Shown here one piece after another: positions 1-11,500 of a DNA stretch of 64,000 nt (the first letter of the stretch is position 1; each line of letters starts with the position of its first letter). Both the position numbers and the translations under genes were made by a program. The notes beneath the pieces were generated by a model, which searched no databases, was not told the origin of the DNA, and saw nothing but the letters and a program-made list of their open reading frames with translations. Source of the stretch: Ditylenchus dipsaci (Eukaryota; Nematoda; Chromadorea; Rhabditida; Anguinidae); contig SADC01001216.1 of assembly GCA_004194705.1 (NCBI GenBank), forward strand, positions 62,001 to 126,000, read 5' to 3'.

Positions 1-547
1 AATCACCTCCGAGGATGCCCGTTTATTAAAGACTGCCCGACTATTGGAGACTGCCCGTTTATTTTTTGGATCAAAACTTCATTCAACGATGTTGGACAAT
101 AATAAAAAATTTCAAGGATGTTGGATAACAATACCAATCAGAAGGCATGATATTTAGGGTTTGGTGCATTCAATTCGTCGCTCCAATCCAAGTCTAGAGA
201 CTCATCGCTTATATAGCCGGTATATTCGTTTTCTTCGTCTTCTTCCAGATCCACCTCTTCGGCCACGGCCACTTGTCGAATTAAAGAGCGAGCCACCATC
301 AGCTCAAACAGCCCGTCCGGAATTGGTCCATGCGGCTTAAAGCAGTGCACTTGGTCGTCTTCACTTCGAATATAAACTGAAATTTTGAACGGAAATTTAA
401 TAATCAGTTCATACTGGATAAAATAGCATTTAGGGTGTGGAGTTATTAGAGTATGTGGAGTTATTTTTTGGATGCCTTCCAGGGTGTGGAGCTATTAGAG
501 CATGTGGAGCTAATAGAGCATGTGGAGCTATTAGAGGAAATACGGTA
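1..547. mobile_element. Right part of a MITE/DNA transposon with TACCGTATTT-type ends
   Basis: The stretch ends at 547 in ..ATTAGAGGAAATACGGTA, the reverse complement of the TACCGTATTTCCTCTAAT end seen intact at 7157, 12717 and 32941. Bases 431-535 hold short near-repeats of GAGCATGTGGAGCTATTA. The left end lies outside the window, so element length is unknown. It may be a larger member of the family because it encloses a coding-like fragment (138-350). Confidence 0.5.
138..350 (-). pseudogene. Possible transposase C-terminal fragment (acidic tail)
   Basis: An open frame of 70 codons on the minus strand runs into a stop at 138. It contains an acidic block (EEVDLEEDEENEY) and ends LDWSDELNAPNPKYHAF. 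Acidic C-terminal tails of this kind are common in pogo/Tigger and CENP-B-like DDE transposases, and the fragment sits inside a transposon end, which is why I suggest it. No catalytic domain is visible and the Met at 350 is probably internal. It could equally be a chance open frame. Confidence 0.3.
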
Positions 548-3500
548 TATACTTCTGAGGGGTGGAAAACAATTTTTTTACAAAATTCGATACTTTTAGT
601 TAAGAAAATGTTCAGAAATGATTTTTTTATCTTGTTGAGCAGAAAAAAATAAGCTTTACGGATTAATTTTGAGGCATTTTTTTTTTAAATTTAAATGCGG
701 GGTCAGGGTAAATAAGCACCCAAACATCAAATATATATCAATTATGGGCAAGATGAAAACTTATCTTCTTTAGCTATCTATATTAATATGACGGCAACCA
801 GTGATGCTCTGTCTCAAGCAGGAGATATTTTCGGAGGTTGCAGGATTGCCTGATATTAAAGTCCAACAAAATTTTGGATTTCCCTAGAGTAATATGAAGA
901 AGTTTGTATGAAATTTTGTCATACAATTTTCTATCAAATACTTTGGTCTTTGTTCAACACGAATAAGCTGCACAAAAATCTTGCACAGAAATTGGTAGTT
1001 TTGCAGATAATTATAAAATTTTGCGCCTAACCAGCTGCTTTGAAAAGCAGCGGCGACTCTTGTCACACCCGGTACGTGTTATTTTAGTAAATGTGTGCAG
1101 TCGTCCGGCACTTCAATAATTTTTGAAACCCGAATATTGAAACACTTTCTTACCAATCAGGTTTTTCTCACACCCACACAAAATCGAATTTTTTTTATCG
1201 AAAATTTAGCTCTTTTCAACTTTATTTCCTTTAAACACAAAGTCAAGAATGATTATTTTACATAAAGGGTTGCTATGTGTTTTTTACTACCAAAACTGAC
1301 TTAATTAATATTTCCCAGACACTTTTACAACTAAAAAAGAAGCTTGTCCAACTGCTATTGCTTTCATATTGTTGTTGAGAAGGGCACCATCTCAATGGCT
1401 ATTTTAAACTTATATCTTCTTCTTTTTCTTGCCCTTTCTGCCGAGACCCCTAAAATAATAATTTATGAATACGTCTTCCCACTGGAGACCAACCCTTCTT
1501 GCACACCCAAAAAAGTAGATTAAGAAACAGTATTGGACTCTTCCTAATATTGCTGGTTGTTGTTTTTTCAAGTTGTGCCAACAAACAAAAGTTGTAAACA
1601 AAACCAATTGAATAGTATTCCCAGGAGTTGGTGCTACTGCTAAGTCTTCTATGTTTGGGTAAGAAAGGAGGGGGGGGACCACTTTAAGTCGGCTTGCTCT
1701 TACTGGAATTGCTTCTTCTACTTGAAGAAAACTACCTAGAATTTTAAAGAAAAGGGCGAGAAGTAAGTGCTGGACCTTTTTGTTTTGTTCACGAGTCAGA
1801 ATGGCCCTAGGCAAATATTGGAACTAGAAAAAAGTGTTCGTTGTCCAGCTTTCCCACACACACGTTTCAAAAGGTGTTCCATAATTTTTAGTTTTGTTCT
1901 AGTGTTTGTACTAATAAAAAGATATGGCCATTCGATATTTTTTGCTTTAAATACACCCCTTTTGAGTGTGTTTCCTTAATGAGTGCTAAAGTTGCTTAAT
2001 GGACTTTGGAAGAGGATTATTTTTGTTTGTCAGGCTTTATATAATGAGAAAGCAGTAAATGTGAAAAGCAGAAAATTAAGATATTTTTTGACTAGAGAAG
2101 ATTAAGACTATAGGTCATTACTACAAGGCTTCAATGTTCTTTATGAAATATGAAGGCAGCGACAATAATAGTTCAAAAGGCAATTAAATGTTTTGAAAAA
2201 AAAGATAATGACCTTTGAAAATTGATTAGCCTAGGCTTTAAAGACCTATCTTTTTTCAAAGACCCAAATGTTATGCAAGTGTGCTAGCCCGCCCTTGTCA
2301 GTTTGACCTAGTCCTCTAAACTGGCTTTTTTATTTTCGTGCTTTTTAGCTTACAAGGGAGAGACTTTGAATGTGACCTGACGGAACTTCGATACGAATCT
2401 TTTGCTACGTATTCTTGTAGAAGATCACCAAGTTCTTGACAAACCTGGCTCCCCAGCTCTGAAGGTCACCAAAATGTAGTACAAGGGCCACTCGAAGTCC
2501 TGAAAACACCTCGATACCCCTGTTATGTTTTTTTGGCAGTTTATGGCAGTTGGGGCACGTGTCCACCCCCCCCCCCCCGTCAGATTTTTCTTAAAACGGT
2601 GTAGGTAAAATGGCCTAAAAATGGCCTGGTGACCCCCCCCCCCCACCCCCGTCAGAAATTCCTGCGTACGCCACTGGCCTATACCAATTATTAGATTATG
2701 AGCGAAAAATATTAAATTTTCCAGGTCTTGCCGTGCATCACAGGTTAACCGTACATTAAAATTAAAAAGAAAATTTGACTAGTTTCCCAGTCTTGTCGCT
2801 AACTCAATTACCTCAACGAGCATTTATTAATCTTTGTTTTACTGCTCGCGTTAAGTGATCAAATTACTTTCTACTTCTGGTTATTTTAAAATATACTATA
2901 TTCTGCAAATTAACCAAAACTAACTTTGGCTAATTCAAAAAATAGCATCCTTGTGTGTTTAAGTTGACTGCTAATAATTTATTAGGGCTATTAGTTTGTT
3001 GTGTTAGTTAGTCAAGGTAGAATGATCATCATTAACAACTGATTTGAGTTCTACTTAATCGATTTTTCAGTATATGAGGTTACTTTGAAGGCAAAAACCA
3101 AAAAACGCTTCATAATTAATTAATATATTCTAGTTGACTAGTTTTGCAACGTCCAACAATTCTTTTGCTGCTGGCTTCAATTTGAATAGTTTTTTGCTAG
3201 GAGGTCATGTGAGCTAACTTTTTTGTATCATCGCTTTTGAAAAATATATTTAAGGTTTTAAGCCTAAACAGGAAATGTGATCTCTTTATTTTTCGAAATA
3301 TATACTTGAGTTCATGGGAGAATATTTGTATTGTTATTGTTTTTAGATAAAAACACTTGTTTAAGCCAAGGACTAATTTTTAAAATCATTTTTAAAGAAT
3401 TGAATATTTTCCCATTCAGTTATTTGTATTTCAAAGGCTGTGGGCATGAATATAATCACACAATTTTTATAATGCTGTTTGACCCTTTGCTGAAAATTTT

Positions 3501-5334
3501 GTGGCAAATTTTCTAACAACTTTCATTATTTGTTTATCAATACGTAAAATTAATATAAAAATGAATGGAAATTAAAGAACCCCTTTTTCATTCAAAACTT
3601 TCCAGCAAGGTATTAATATTGCGGAGCACTTTATTTACACCCCCAGCACTCAATTAACCTCGACCCCTAGTACAACAACAAGGGGGACCAAGGCTTTTTT
3701 ACATTTTTTTTTCAAAAATCCGGATAGTGTCCAAATCACCCTAGAAGAATTATAGGGTTGCTTGGCGGTGTGTTTTTGGCTATTAATGGTGGTTTTCGAT
3801 GACTTTTGGTGATTTACGGTTAAATATGATTCAGAGTAATTTAGGGTAATTTGTTCACAATCTGCATATTTCCAAAAAAAACAGTAAAAATATGCAATGG
3901 TCCGCTTGCTGTTGTATATGGATGCTGGGGGTCAAGGTTGGTTGACGGCTGGGAAAGGTATCAAGGTAATTTAGTCAATATTTTTTAAATTATAGTTTGA
4001 CATGAAATTTCGAAGGCATACAATAAGTTCACTTTCTTTTTTAATTTAACAAACAGATGATCCTTTGATTTTCACTTCTGATCTAAATATAGCAAAATGA
4101 TAAATTTAACTAAGCCATGAAATCGTTTTAATCTGATGTAAACACCAACTATTTCGGTCCACTTTTACGATGTAACTTTGGCCCCCCTCTTATTTTTACA
4201 ACAGTGTAATTAAAGTTCTTCCTCTTTTTTGTTGCAAAACCCTGCAACTGCCCTCCGTTATCTAGTGCTGCTCTCTGCTATAGTCACCCAAATAAATATA
4301 TTTTGGTTTTGCCCAGAATGAACAAGATTTATGGTCTACTAAACAACAAAAAGAGACTGGACAGCCACCAAGCAGACATTTTTTATTTTTTTTCTATTTT
4401 CATGTTAATTTGAAAAGTAATTTTGAATTCTTAAATAGGTTTGAAGAAGTGGCACTGGTAGTAGCAGACCTATTCTAGGTTCCAGCCTGGTTTATGGCCT
4501 TAGATAATGGAGGGTGGGGGTATTTATGAAATAATCGCTGTAGCTAAACTGTTTTACTCCTATCCCACCCATTTATAAGCTGCCTTCAATGTGTGAACAG
4601 CTTGGATAAATTGACATAATTGAGCTTAGCTTCATTGCTAATTCATTCGAAAATATTTGGTTGAAATATGGTGACAGCGAAAAGAAATAAAATTTGCTGT
4701 TTCTATCTAAATTTTAGCAAAATGATTTTTTGTTTTAAAGAGTTATGACTTTTCTTTTTGAAATTTTATTTTTTCATATGTATATAGGACAGTTTTAATT
4801 GTTTTAAAATAAATTTAAAGGAAAATTTGAGGGCTCTTGAACAGTATTCGAAAATAGTGTGTGTTTGAGTTGAATAATCGGAACGCATAGAGGAAGGGTA
4901 TCTGTGAACCTTGTGGTACCCACCTTTTAAAAAAATAGCTTTTTATAGAGTCATACCTAGATGTGAGCATACTTTGATAAAGAAGCAGCTTGGACGACTA
5001 TCAACTCGCGACAGTCTCGACTCGCGACACTCAACTCGCGACACTTTTTACTAGGATTTTTTTAACTTCTGAAAAAAAATAATCAAATATTATCCGAAAA
5101 AAATATTCCTTTTCCTCGATGTAAGAGCAGCTTTGAAATAAGAGCGCTATTGGGACCCCTGACTTTGACCCAACCCCTATTTGAGGTGCTCTTATATCCA
5201 GGCTAGACTGTAATAGAAGCTTACATAACAGAAACATGTGTATGTTATTTTTTCTATCAGCCAAGTATAGTTTTCTTTCTATCAGCTGGTTAGCTATACC
5301 AACTTTCTTGTGTTTTACTCGTACTCTAGGGCAA
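548..5334. other. Intergenic, AT-rich, no supported gene
   Basis: I see no gene here. Open frames of 60-134 codons (for example 1410-1814 minus) lack recognisable domains or consistent splice structure. A poly-C bearing repeat lies at 2560-2690. Confidence 0.5.
2560..2690. repeat. Poly-C repeat fragment ending in a CGTACGCCAC motif
   Basis: Two C-runs of 10 or more are each followed by GTCAGA(T/A), separated by GGTGTAGGTAAAATGGCC, and the block ends CCTGCGTACGCCACTGGCC. Similar wording (GTGTAGGAGGAATGGCC, CCCCCGTCAGAT) recurs at 28650-28730 and 57905-57985. It is a dispersed repeat fragment of unknown class. Confidence 0.4.
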
Positions 5335-5618
5335 TTTTTCGAAATATTTTATCGGTTCTGCTATGACAGTATGGTCGCAAATATCGTAAGGATTCCGATT
5401 TTGCCGATAATTTTTTGAAAAGAAACAAAATTTGGGTTAAAAAAGTGAAACCTCGATATAGTGGCACCCGTTTTTTGAAAACAGGTGCCACTATATCGAG
5501 GTTATGCTTTTTTTAACCCAGAATTTGTTTTATTCGGCTAATTCGGCAAAATCAGAATCCTTACGATATTTGCGACCAGACTGTCATAACAGAACCGATA
5601 AAATAGTTCAAAAAATTA
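5335..5618. repeat. Long foldback with pogo-like ends at its centre
   Basis: Two arms of about 140 bp are inverted copies. The outer part carries TTATCGGTTCTG, GACAGT, GTCGCAAATATCGTAAGGATT and TTTTGCCGATAA. The inner part is CCTCGATATAGTGGCACC, and its inverse follows after a loop of about 15 bp. The order is the reverse of the related palindrome at 29582-30011, where the GGCACC end is outermost. Confidence 0.7.
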
Positions 5619-7156
5619 GTCAAATGAGTAGAGATATACTGTATTGCCTAATTTGGCCAAACGGTCAGCTAAATGCCAAATTCTATTGTTGATCAGTATA
5701 TCGGAAGCCAGCTGAAATTATCAAAATGTTTTTTAAAAATTTTCTGATCTGTTGAACAGAAATTGATAATTTTCGCCTTGGTCCTTCTGTTCTTTTTTCG
5801 GCTTTTAATTAAATCCAAAGGGGGTGAAACATTCGCCCAAACTAAGTAAGTCATATTTCCTTTAATTATGCAATTTTCGAAAATTAGAAAACGTGCTTCG
5901 ACACATTTTTGAAGAGCTTTCGCAGTTAGCTTACCCGTAATTATTTTGTAGCTCATCTCTTTGGCTTTAAAATTGGGTAAGAGCAGTCTTCAAAAAGTCA
6001 GTCAAAAACACAATGTCAAGAACACGGCTTTTAATTGGCGAACCCGGACGAACACGATTACCCGATGTTCAGTGCCCGGTGAATTACCGGTGAATTCACT
6101 AGTGACAAGAAAATAAAATATCAGCAAATTCACTATCACCCGACCCTATAAAAATACGGTTATTTTTTACCTTGACACAGTCTTCAGCCAATTTTCTTCT
6201 TTTTCTTCTTTCTTTTTCCCTGTGATCCAAAATCACTTTATCGTGCGTTTTATATGGGCTCAGTCAATTTTCTATCGCTCAATGTATATGCGGAATTTTT
6301 CCGATAAAAAAATAAATTTCGCATATAAACAATATAGGGATCGAGGCGAAAAAACTGCTCGTTGTTGACTAGAACCCTTTTAAACTTATTTTCCAGAGTA
6401 AAACTATTGTTGCAAAAAAATTCAAATCATATGTTTTGTAGTTCTGTTCATTCTCTTCCAAATGATATTTATAAATTTTCTGCAGAGTTTCAAAAATATC
6501 AACACTTGGCTCCAAGCATTTGTGAGGCCCTATTGAGAAGCTGACAAGCATTTTCTGTCATTTCGACTGGTCAAAAATTGAGTATTCAGCGTTACAGATA
6601 AACTTTGCCCTATGTTGTAGCGCAGTTGAGATTCCTCTGAGCGAATTCAACAGAATAATTTTTGAAAATTTCGGTGTTGAGATATGATCTTTTAAAAGAA
6701 ATCAATTTCTTCGAAAAAGACTGAATTCAAGTTTTCTCAAACTTTCAGATTATCGAAATTCTTTGAGGAAATTCATTTGTTTTACAAAAGGCCGTATTTC
6801 AATAATATATTGATATAATATACTGAGATTCACAAAAAATATGTGAAGTGGGTATAATAGCTCCTGAGTTGCTCTACAACATACTGATAAGGAATTGTTA
6901 AAGCGCTAGACCCCAACTAAAGTTTCGACATGTTAAAGTGATAACAATGCTCGTCAACTTTTCGAAAAGAACTCACAGGTGTTTCAAGCTAATGGCTGAC
7001 TTTTTGAAATTAAAATTAGAATTAAATAGGAAAGTCTTATACAGAATTTGAAAAAGAACAAACAGAAATCGAAAACATAGTGTTATAACGTCGCTTTTAC
7101 TATAAATAATGAGCTGCAAAGTCTTTCAGGATACCAGTTATATCAGCTTTTAAGGA
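5619..7156. other. Intergenic, no gene seen
   Basis: AT-rich sequence. Antisense open frames at 5693-5956 and 6362-6551 show no domain and no splice context. Confidence 0.4.
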
Positions 7157-7410
7157 TACCGTATTTCCTCTAATAAGCGCGCATGCTCTAATAAGCGCGC
7201 ACCCCCCTACTTTGAGGGCCTATTTCTCAGCTCAGAGAATTTTTTTCCAAAGCTGTTTAATGCATTTTCTTAACTCCACGAGCTCTACCGATTCCACTTT
7301 TTAGATTTTGGTTGAGCACCCAAAATTTTCGAGATCGACCCAAAATTTTTCAGATTTTTGGGGGTTTGAATAATAAGCGCGCCGGCGCGCTTATTAGAGG
7401 AAATACGGTA
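7157..7410. mobile_element. MITE, TACCGTATTT family (copy 1)
   Basis: Starts TACCGTATTTCCTCTAATAA and ends with the inverse, GAGGAAATACGGTA. TA at each end is the likely target duplication. The interior has GCGCGC steps and a block (ACTCCACGAGCTCTACCGAT) that returns, inverted or direct, in copies at 32941 and 34561. Mobilised in trans, presumably by a Tc/pogo-type transposase (inference from ends and TA). Confidence 0.75.
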
Positions 7411-7897
7411 TATTCTTTTCGAAAAAAAATAATATATTAGATTGGAAAATGACGCGCTTTTCTTTTTTTCGAAAATCAATCCAAAAATTAGGAAGCAAAA
7501 TTTTGGTGGGCCCAGCACATTTATGGATCCTTGAAACAAGGGGAACAACAACATTAATTTCCGGAAAAGCTTCTTCTCTCGAGCAAGAAATTAATTGGAT
7601 TTACTAGGTCAGCCAGAGTCAACTCTGTTTAAGTGAGCCGAAAAAAGGAGGAAATCTTTTTGTGCCTATCAGCTAGTAGCAAAAAATAAATTACTACTAC
7701 TGGGAATTATGTTCCAAATCTGGCTAAAAAGAATTAGAGAAAATTATTTCCATTTTTTGCCTCTTTAATACTTTTTGTCTAACTCTTTTAGTTTTGCTAA
7801 TGCTCGAGAACTTTGATCTGCTCATTTAATTGGTGAAGTAGAAAACACTTTGTTAATGTCTATGGGTGGAATAATGTTTGGCAAAAATAACAAAGGA

Positions 7898-7965
7898 ACC
7901 GAAAACCCGCAATTACGTCGATCACGCGGGTTCGACCCCCACTGTGCGGTCAATCTTTTTTTTAT
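7898..7965 (+). repeat. tRNA-like SINE or tRNA relic (B box, T-run)
   Basis: GCGGGTTCGACCCCCAC is a near-perfect T-arm/B box, followed within 15 bp by a run of T suited to Pol III termination. I see no convincing A box or acceptor stem, so this is a tRNA-derived relic rather than a working tRNA gene. Confidence 0.4.
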
Positions 7966-8536
7966 ACTGGAAACATTGATATATAAAAATCGCCAAATAA
8001 TTAGATCATAAAAAGGGGGTGGTATTCGCTACTAGCGCCAAATTTTTAAATTGGCGGGGACAAATGTAAAAACAGGTGACCATGCTTTTTTAAGTAAACA
8101 GAGTTACCTTTTGCAAATATGTGAAGCAGATTTAAAATTGACAAACGCGCTGTCTCCAATACCTTATTTTCATCTATTTTAGATTTCTATTTTCTTAATA
8201 TAGTATAAATCATAAAAAAGTATCTCTTTTCGTATTTTATATGTTTTTACTTAATAGTGTTCATTTTTAGATTATTTCTGCTAATGTATTTATTATTTAC
8301 GCACTTCAGCAATTCACATTGGTTAGCTTATTGCTAGTGTGCTAAAGCCAATAATAGTAAACGGGTGAACATATAGTGCTATTACTACTTTACAACAAAT
8401 GAATTATAACAATGTTTCTAACACTAATTGCTATGGACCAAGGTTGACTTTTTTGAAAAAAAAATAGTTTTTTGCGTCAAAAAATGTTCAAACTTACAGA
8501 TTTACTAGATGCCTTTGTTAGCATTATTGCATTCCA

Positions 8537-11500
8537 ATGGGATATAATATTGTGGAGTTTCTAGCTCTTTTTCTATTCACCTGTTTAATACTTTTGGCAT
8601 TGGGTGGTAATGTGCTGGTCTGTGCGGCTGTTTTCTTTGTAAGTTTATAAACGCTAAATGCTTATATAATGTATGATTTATAGGATCGCAAACTAAGACG
8701 CCAACCAGAAAATTTGTTCTTAGTGAGTCTCGCTGTCTCAGATCTGTTTGTCTCAGTGCTGGTCAGTGCTGTCATTATATATTTTTAGATAGTAAAGAAA
8801 CTAATTCAGGTGATGATATTCGCTGCTGCTAACGACTTGTTGGGGTATACTTTTAAATGCATTACAGAAAAAATTGCCGTACCAGTGGTATTTATAAACT
8901 CATATACACACAAATCGATAAAGTTAGCGGTTTATTTCGACATTGAATTTCGGTCAAGCAGACAAAACTCAAACAGTTTTACTGTTTTGAGAACAGGAAT
9001 GAATATCATTCCTATGGGGACCAGCAATTTTTTTAGCTGTTTCTTTTTGATCTAGTTTTGCATGAAGTCTAATACAAATGCTCTTACACAAAAACACACA
9101 ATAGTAAAATCCCTATATGACATTTCAAAAAGCATAAGAAAATGCGTGTTCGAAATGTCGATTTTGGGCGATAAAAGTTGAAATTTGAACGGAAACCGTA
9201 TTCAGCCGATAATAAGTCACTAGAATCTCTGATTCGGTAGTGTGGTGGTTATATTCTAGTGACATCCATGCTTGCGCGTTCCCGTCCCTCACCGAAAGTT
9301 TTCAAAATTAAGCGCCGCCGCATCCGCCGCCGCTGGAATTTTAATAATTTCGTTGCTTCCGCTTCTAAAGTTTTTATTTTCCCGGCCGGTCGCCGGCGCT
9401 CCACCGGCGGCCGCGCAAAAATGGCTACATCGTGTTCTCGCTCAACTTTTTTAAAGCATATTCCCCCTAAAACCGACTTTAAAATATAAAACAAAGCCTT
9501 TCCGATTCTCTAACACAATAAAGCATCGTCCCAACGATGTTCAATTGAAAACCATCAATTGCTTTAGAATTTCGGGTTTATTATTCGGGTTTATTTAAAT
9601 TATTTTTCTAAGTGAGGCTGAAAACTCAAAAAATAACGGAAACGCAGACATGAAAATATTTCGAAAAAATCCGTATTTGTTTGCAGATATTGGCCCTTTG
9701 GAGAAGCATACTGTCAGTTTTGGATTTGCTTGGTAAAATTATTTGATTTGCATACATTGATTCATTTTAAATATTTTCAGGACATTGCTTGCTCTACAGC
9801 CTCTATTTTAAACCTATGCTCAATTGCCTTTGACAGATATTTGCATATCAGCAGGCCGATGAAATATGCTAGGTTTGTCTTACAAACTATTTCAATCGAT
9901 TTGATGCAAAATATTGCTAAAATATAATATTGATTTAAAATAGAGTGGTCAAAAATATGTGTCTATGTAGTACTTTAGTACTTGGTATTGAATTGGCTCA
10001 AGCATTTCTGTGCTCTTCAACTAACTTTCAAACAAAGAAAATAAATTCCGTGGAGCTCAGAAAATGGCGTGAGAAAAAACAAAAGCCTGACTTCCACTTC
10101 TAAACTTCGTAAAATATTCATAAGTTTTGTCTTTTCAAAGTCTTTCTTAGAAAAAATATTTTTGAAGTGGACTAACTCAAAAAGTGTTCGCCAATTGATA
10201 AAAAGGGACTAATTGCAATTGTGGTAAATATACAGGGTATTCAATTTTATTTTATTGAGCCACCTCGATATAAAATTGATACACCTCGATATAAGATACA
10301 CCTAGGTCCGGTCCCTGGGTGTATCTCATATCGAGACTTGACTGTAATTTATGTGTTGATCAATAAAGAGTTGTTATTAAGATAAAACATCACACAAAAG
10401 TTTTTAATATGGATGAACCAATAAATGAAATAATCATCCATTCAAAGTGACTAAAATAGATGTTAACTTGCCGAAAAAGGAATTCTTCTGATCAATCTAA
10501 AATAATTTCTATTGCGTATAAAATGATAGAGCTATGAAAATTATAAAATGGGCATTAAATAAAACACTATTTATAGTCTTGGGAAGTGAAGTTTGAAAGT
10601 GCATTTGAAAATAAAAATGATAATTATTACAGGTATAGCAATAAAGTCGTCATTTGCATTGCGATTGCCGTTATTTGGCTAGTTTCACTTTTCCTCGGCT
10701 CTGCTCAAATTATTTTTGGAGTAGCAGGCACTGAACTGTTAGAAACTGCTGCTACTACCACAGTCAGACTGGTGACAGAACAATATCTAGAACCGTCTAA
10801 TTTAAGCTCCAGGTCAGTCATGTAAAAATATTGACTTTTAAAGATATGAGAGTCTACCAGGCTAAGTTATTTTCTCAATTTTGATTAATAATAATTAATA
10901 ATCTCTCTTCGGGACTTGAACTTCTAAATTAATATAAAAAAAGTCAAACTGGCTATTCACTGGTTGAAGAATAATAAATCTTTCAAAACAAAAATTCGGT
11001 GTTTTGATTAGTTTTTTTATTAATCATTTCTCACAAAAATCAAGAAAACTTTAATCGGACGGTTGCTTTTTTAGTATTTTTAATAGCACAAATAGAAACA
11101 AAATTGAACAAAAAAGCGGGATCAGTGGTTCATAAGCAATAGTAGTCATGTAATTATTAAATGCTAACACAAAAAACATTTTTACGTAACTCTAGAACCG
11201 CTCAACTATTCTACAGTTGACCTTTCACAGTTGCCTTGTTAACTATTCTACAGTTAACTATTGAAAACTCCCTTGTAAACTATTTCATATTTGTCTTTAA
11301 GTTAGCTGTTTTATCAATTATACTACAGTTAACTTTTGACAATGGTTTTATTAACTATTATATAGTTAACCGTAAGAATTTTAAAGTACCGTATTTTCTC
11401 TATTAAGGAACCCCTCTCTAATAATAAACCCCCTCCTATTTTTGACTAGGATTTCAGAGTTAAGTCCATTTTCGATTGACAATTTTGAGATTTTTCGGGG

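Noticed and set aside
1410..1814. 134-codon minus-strand open frame ending in a lysine-rich tail
   Set aside because: No recognisable domain, no upstream support, and the Lys tail comes from an AT-rich run. Possible AG/GT sites could be drawn, but none gave a coherent protein.
9249..9494. Overlapping open frames on both strands
   Set aside because: They coincide with the GC-rich repeat, which suppresses stop codons. They lie inside an intron of the receptor.
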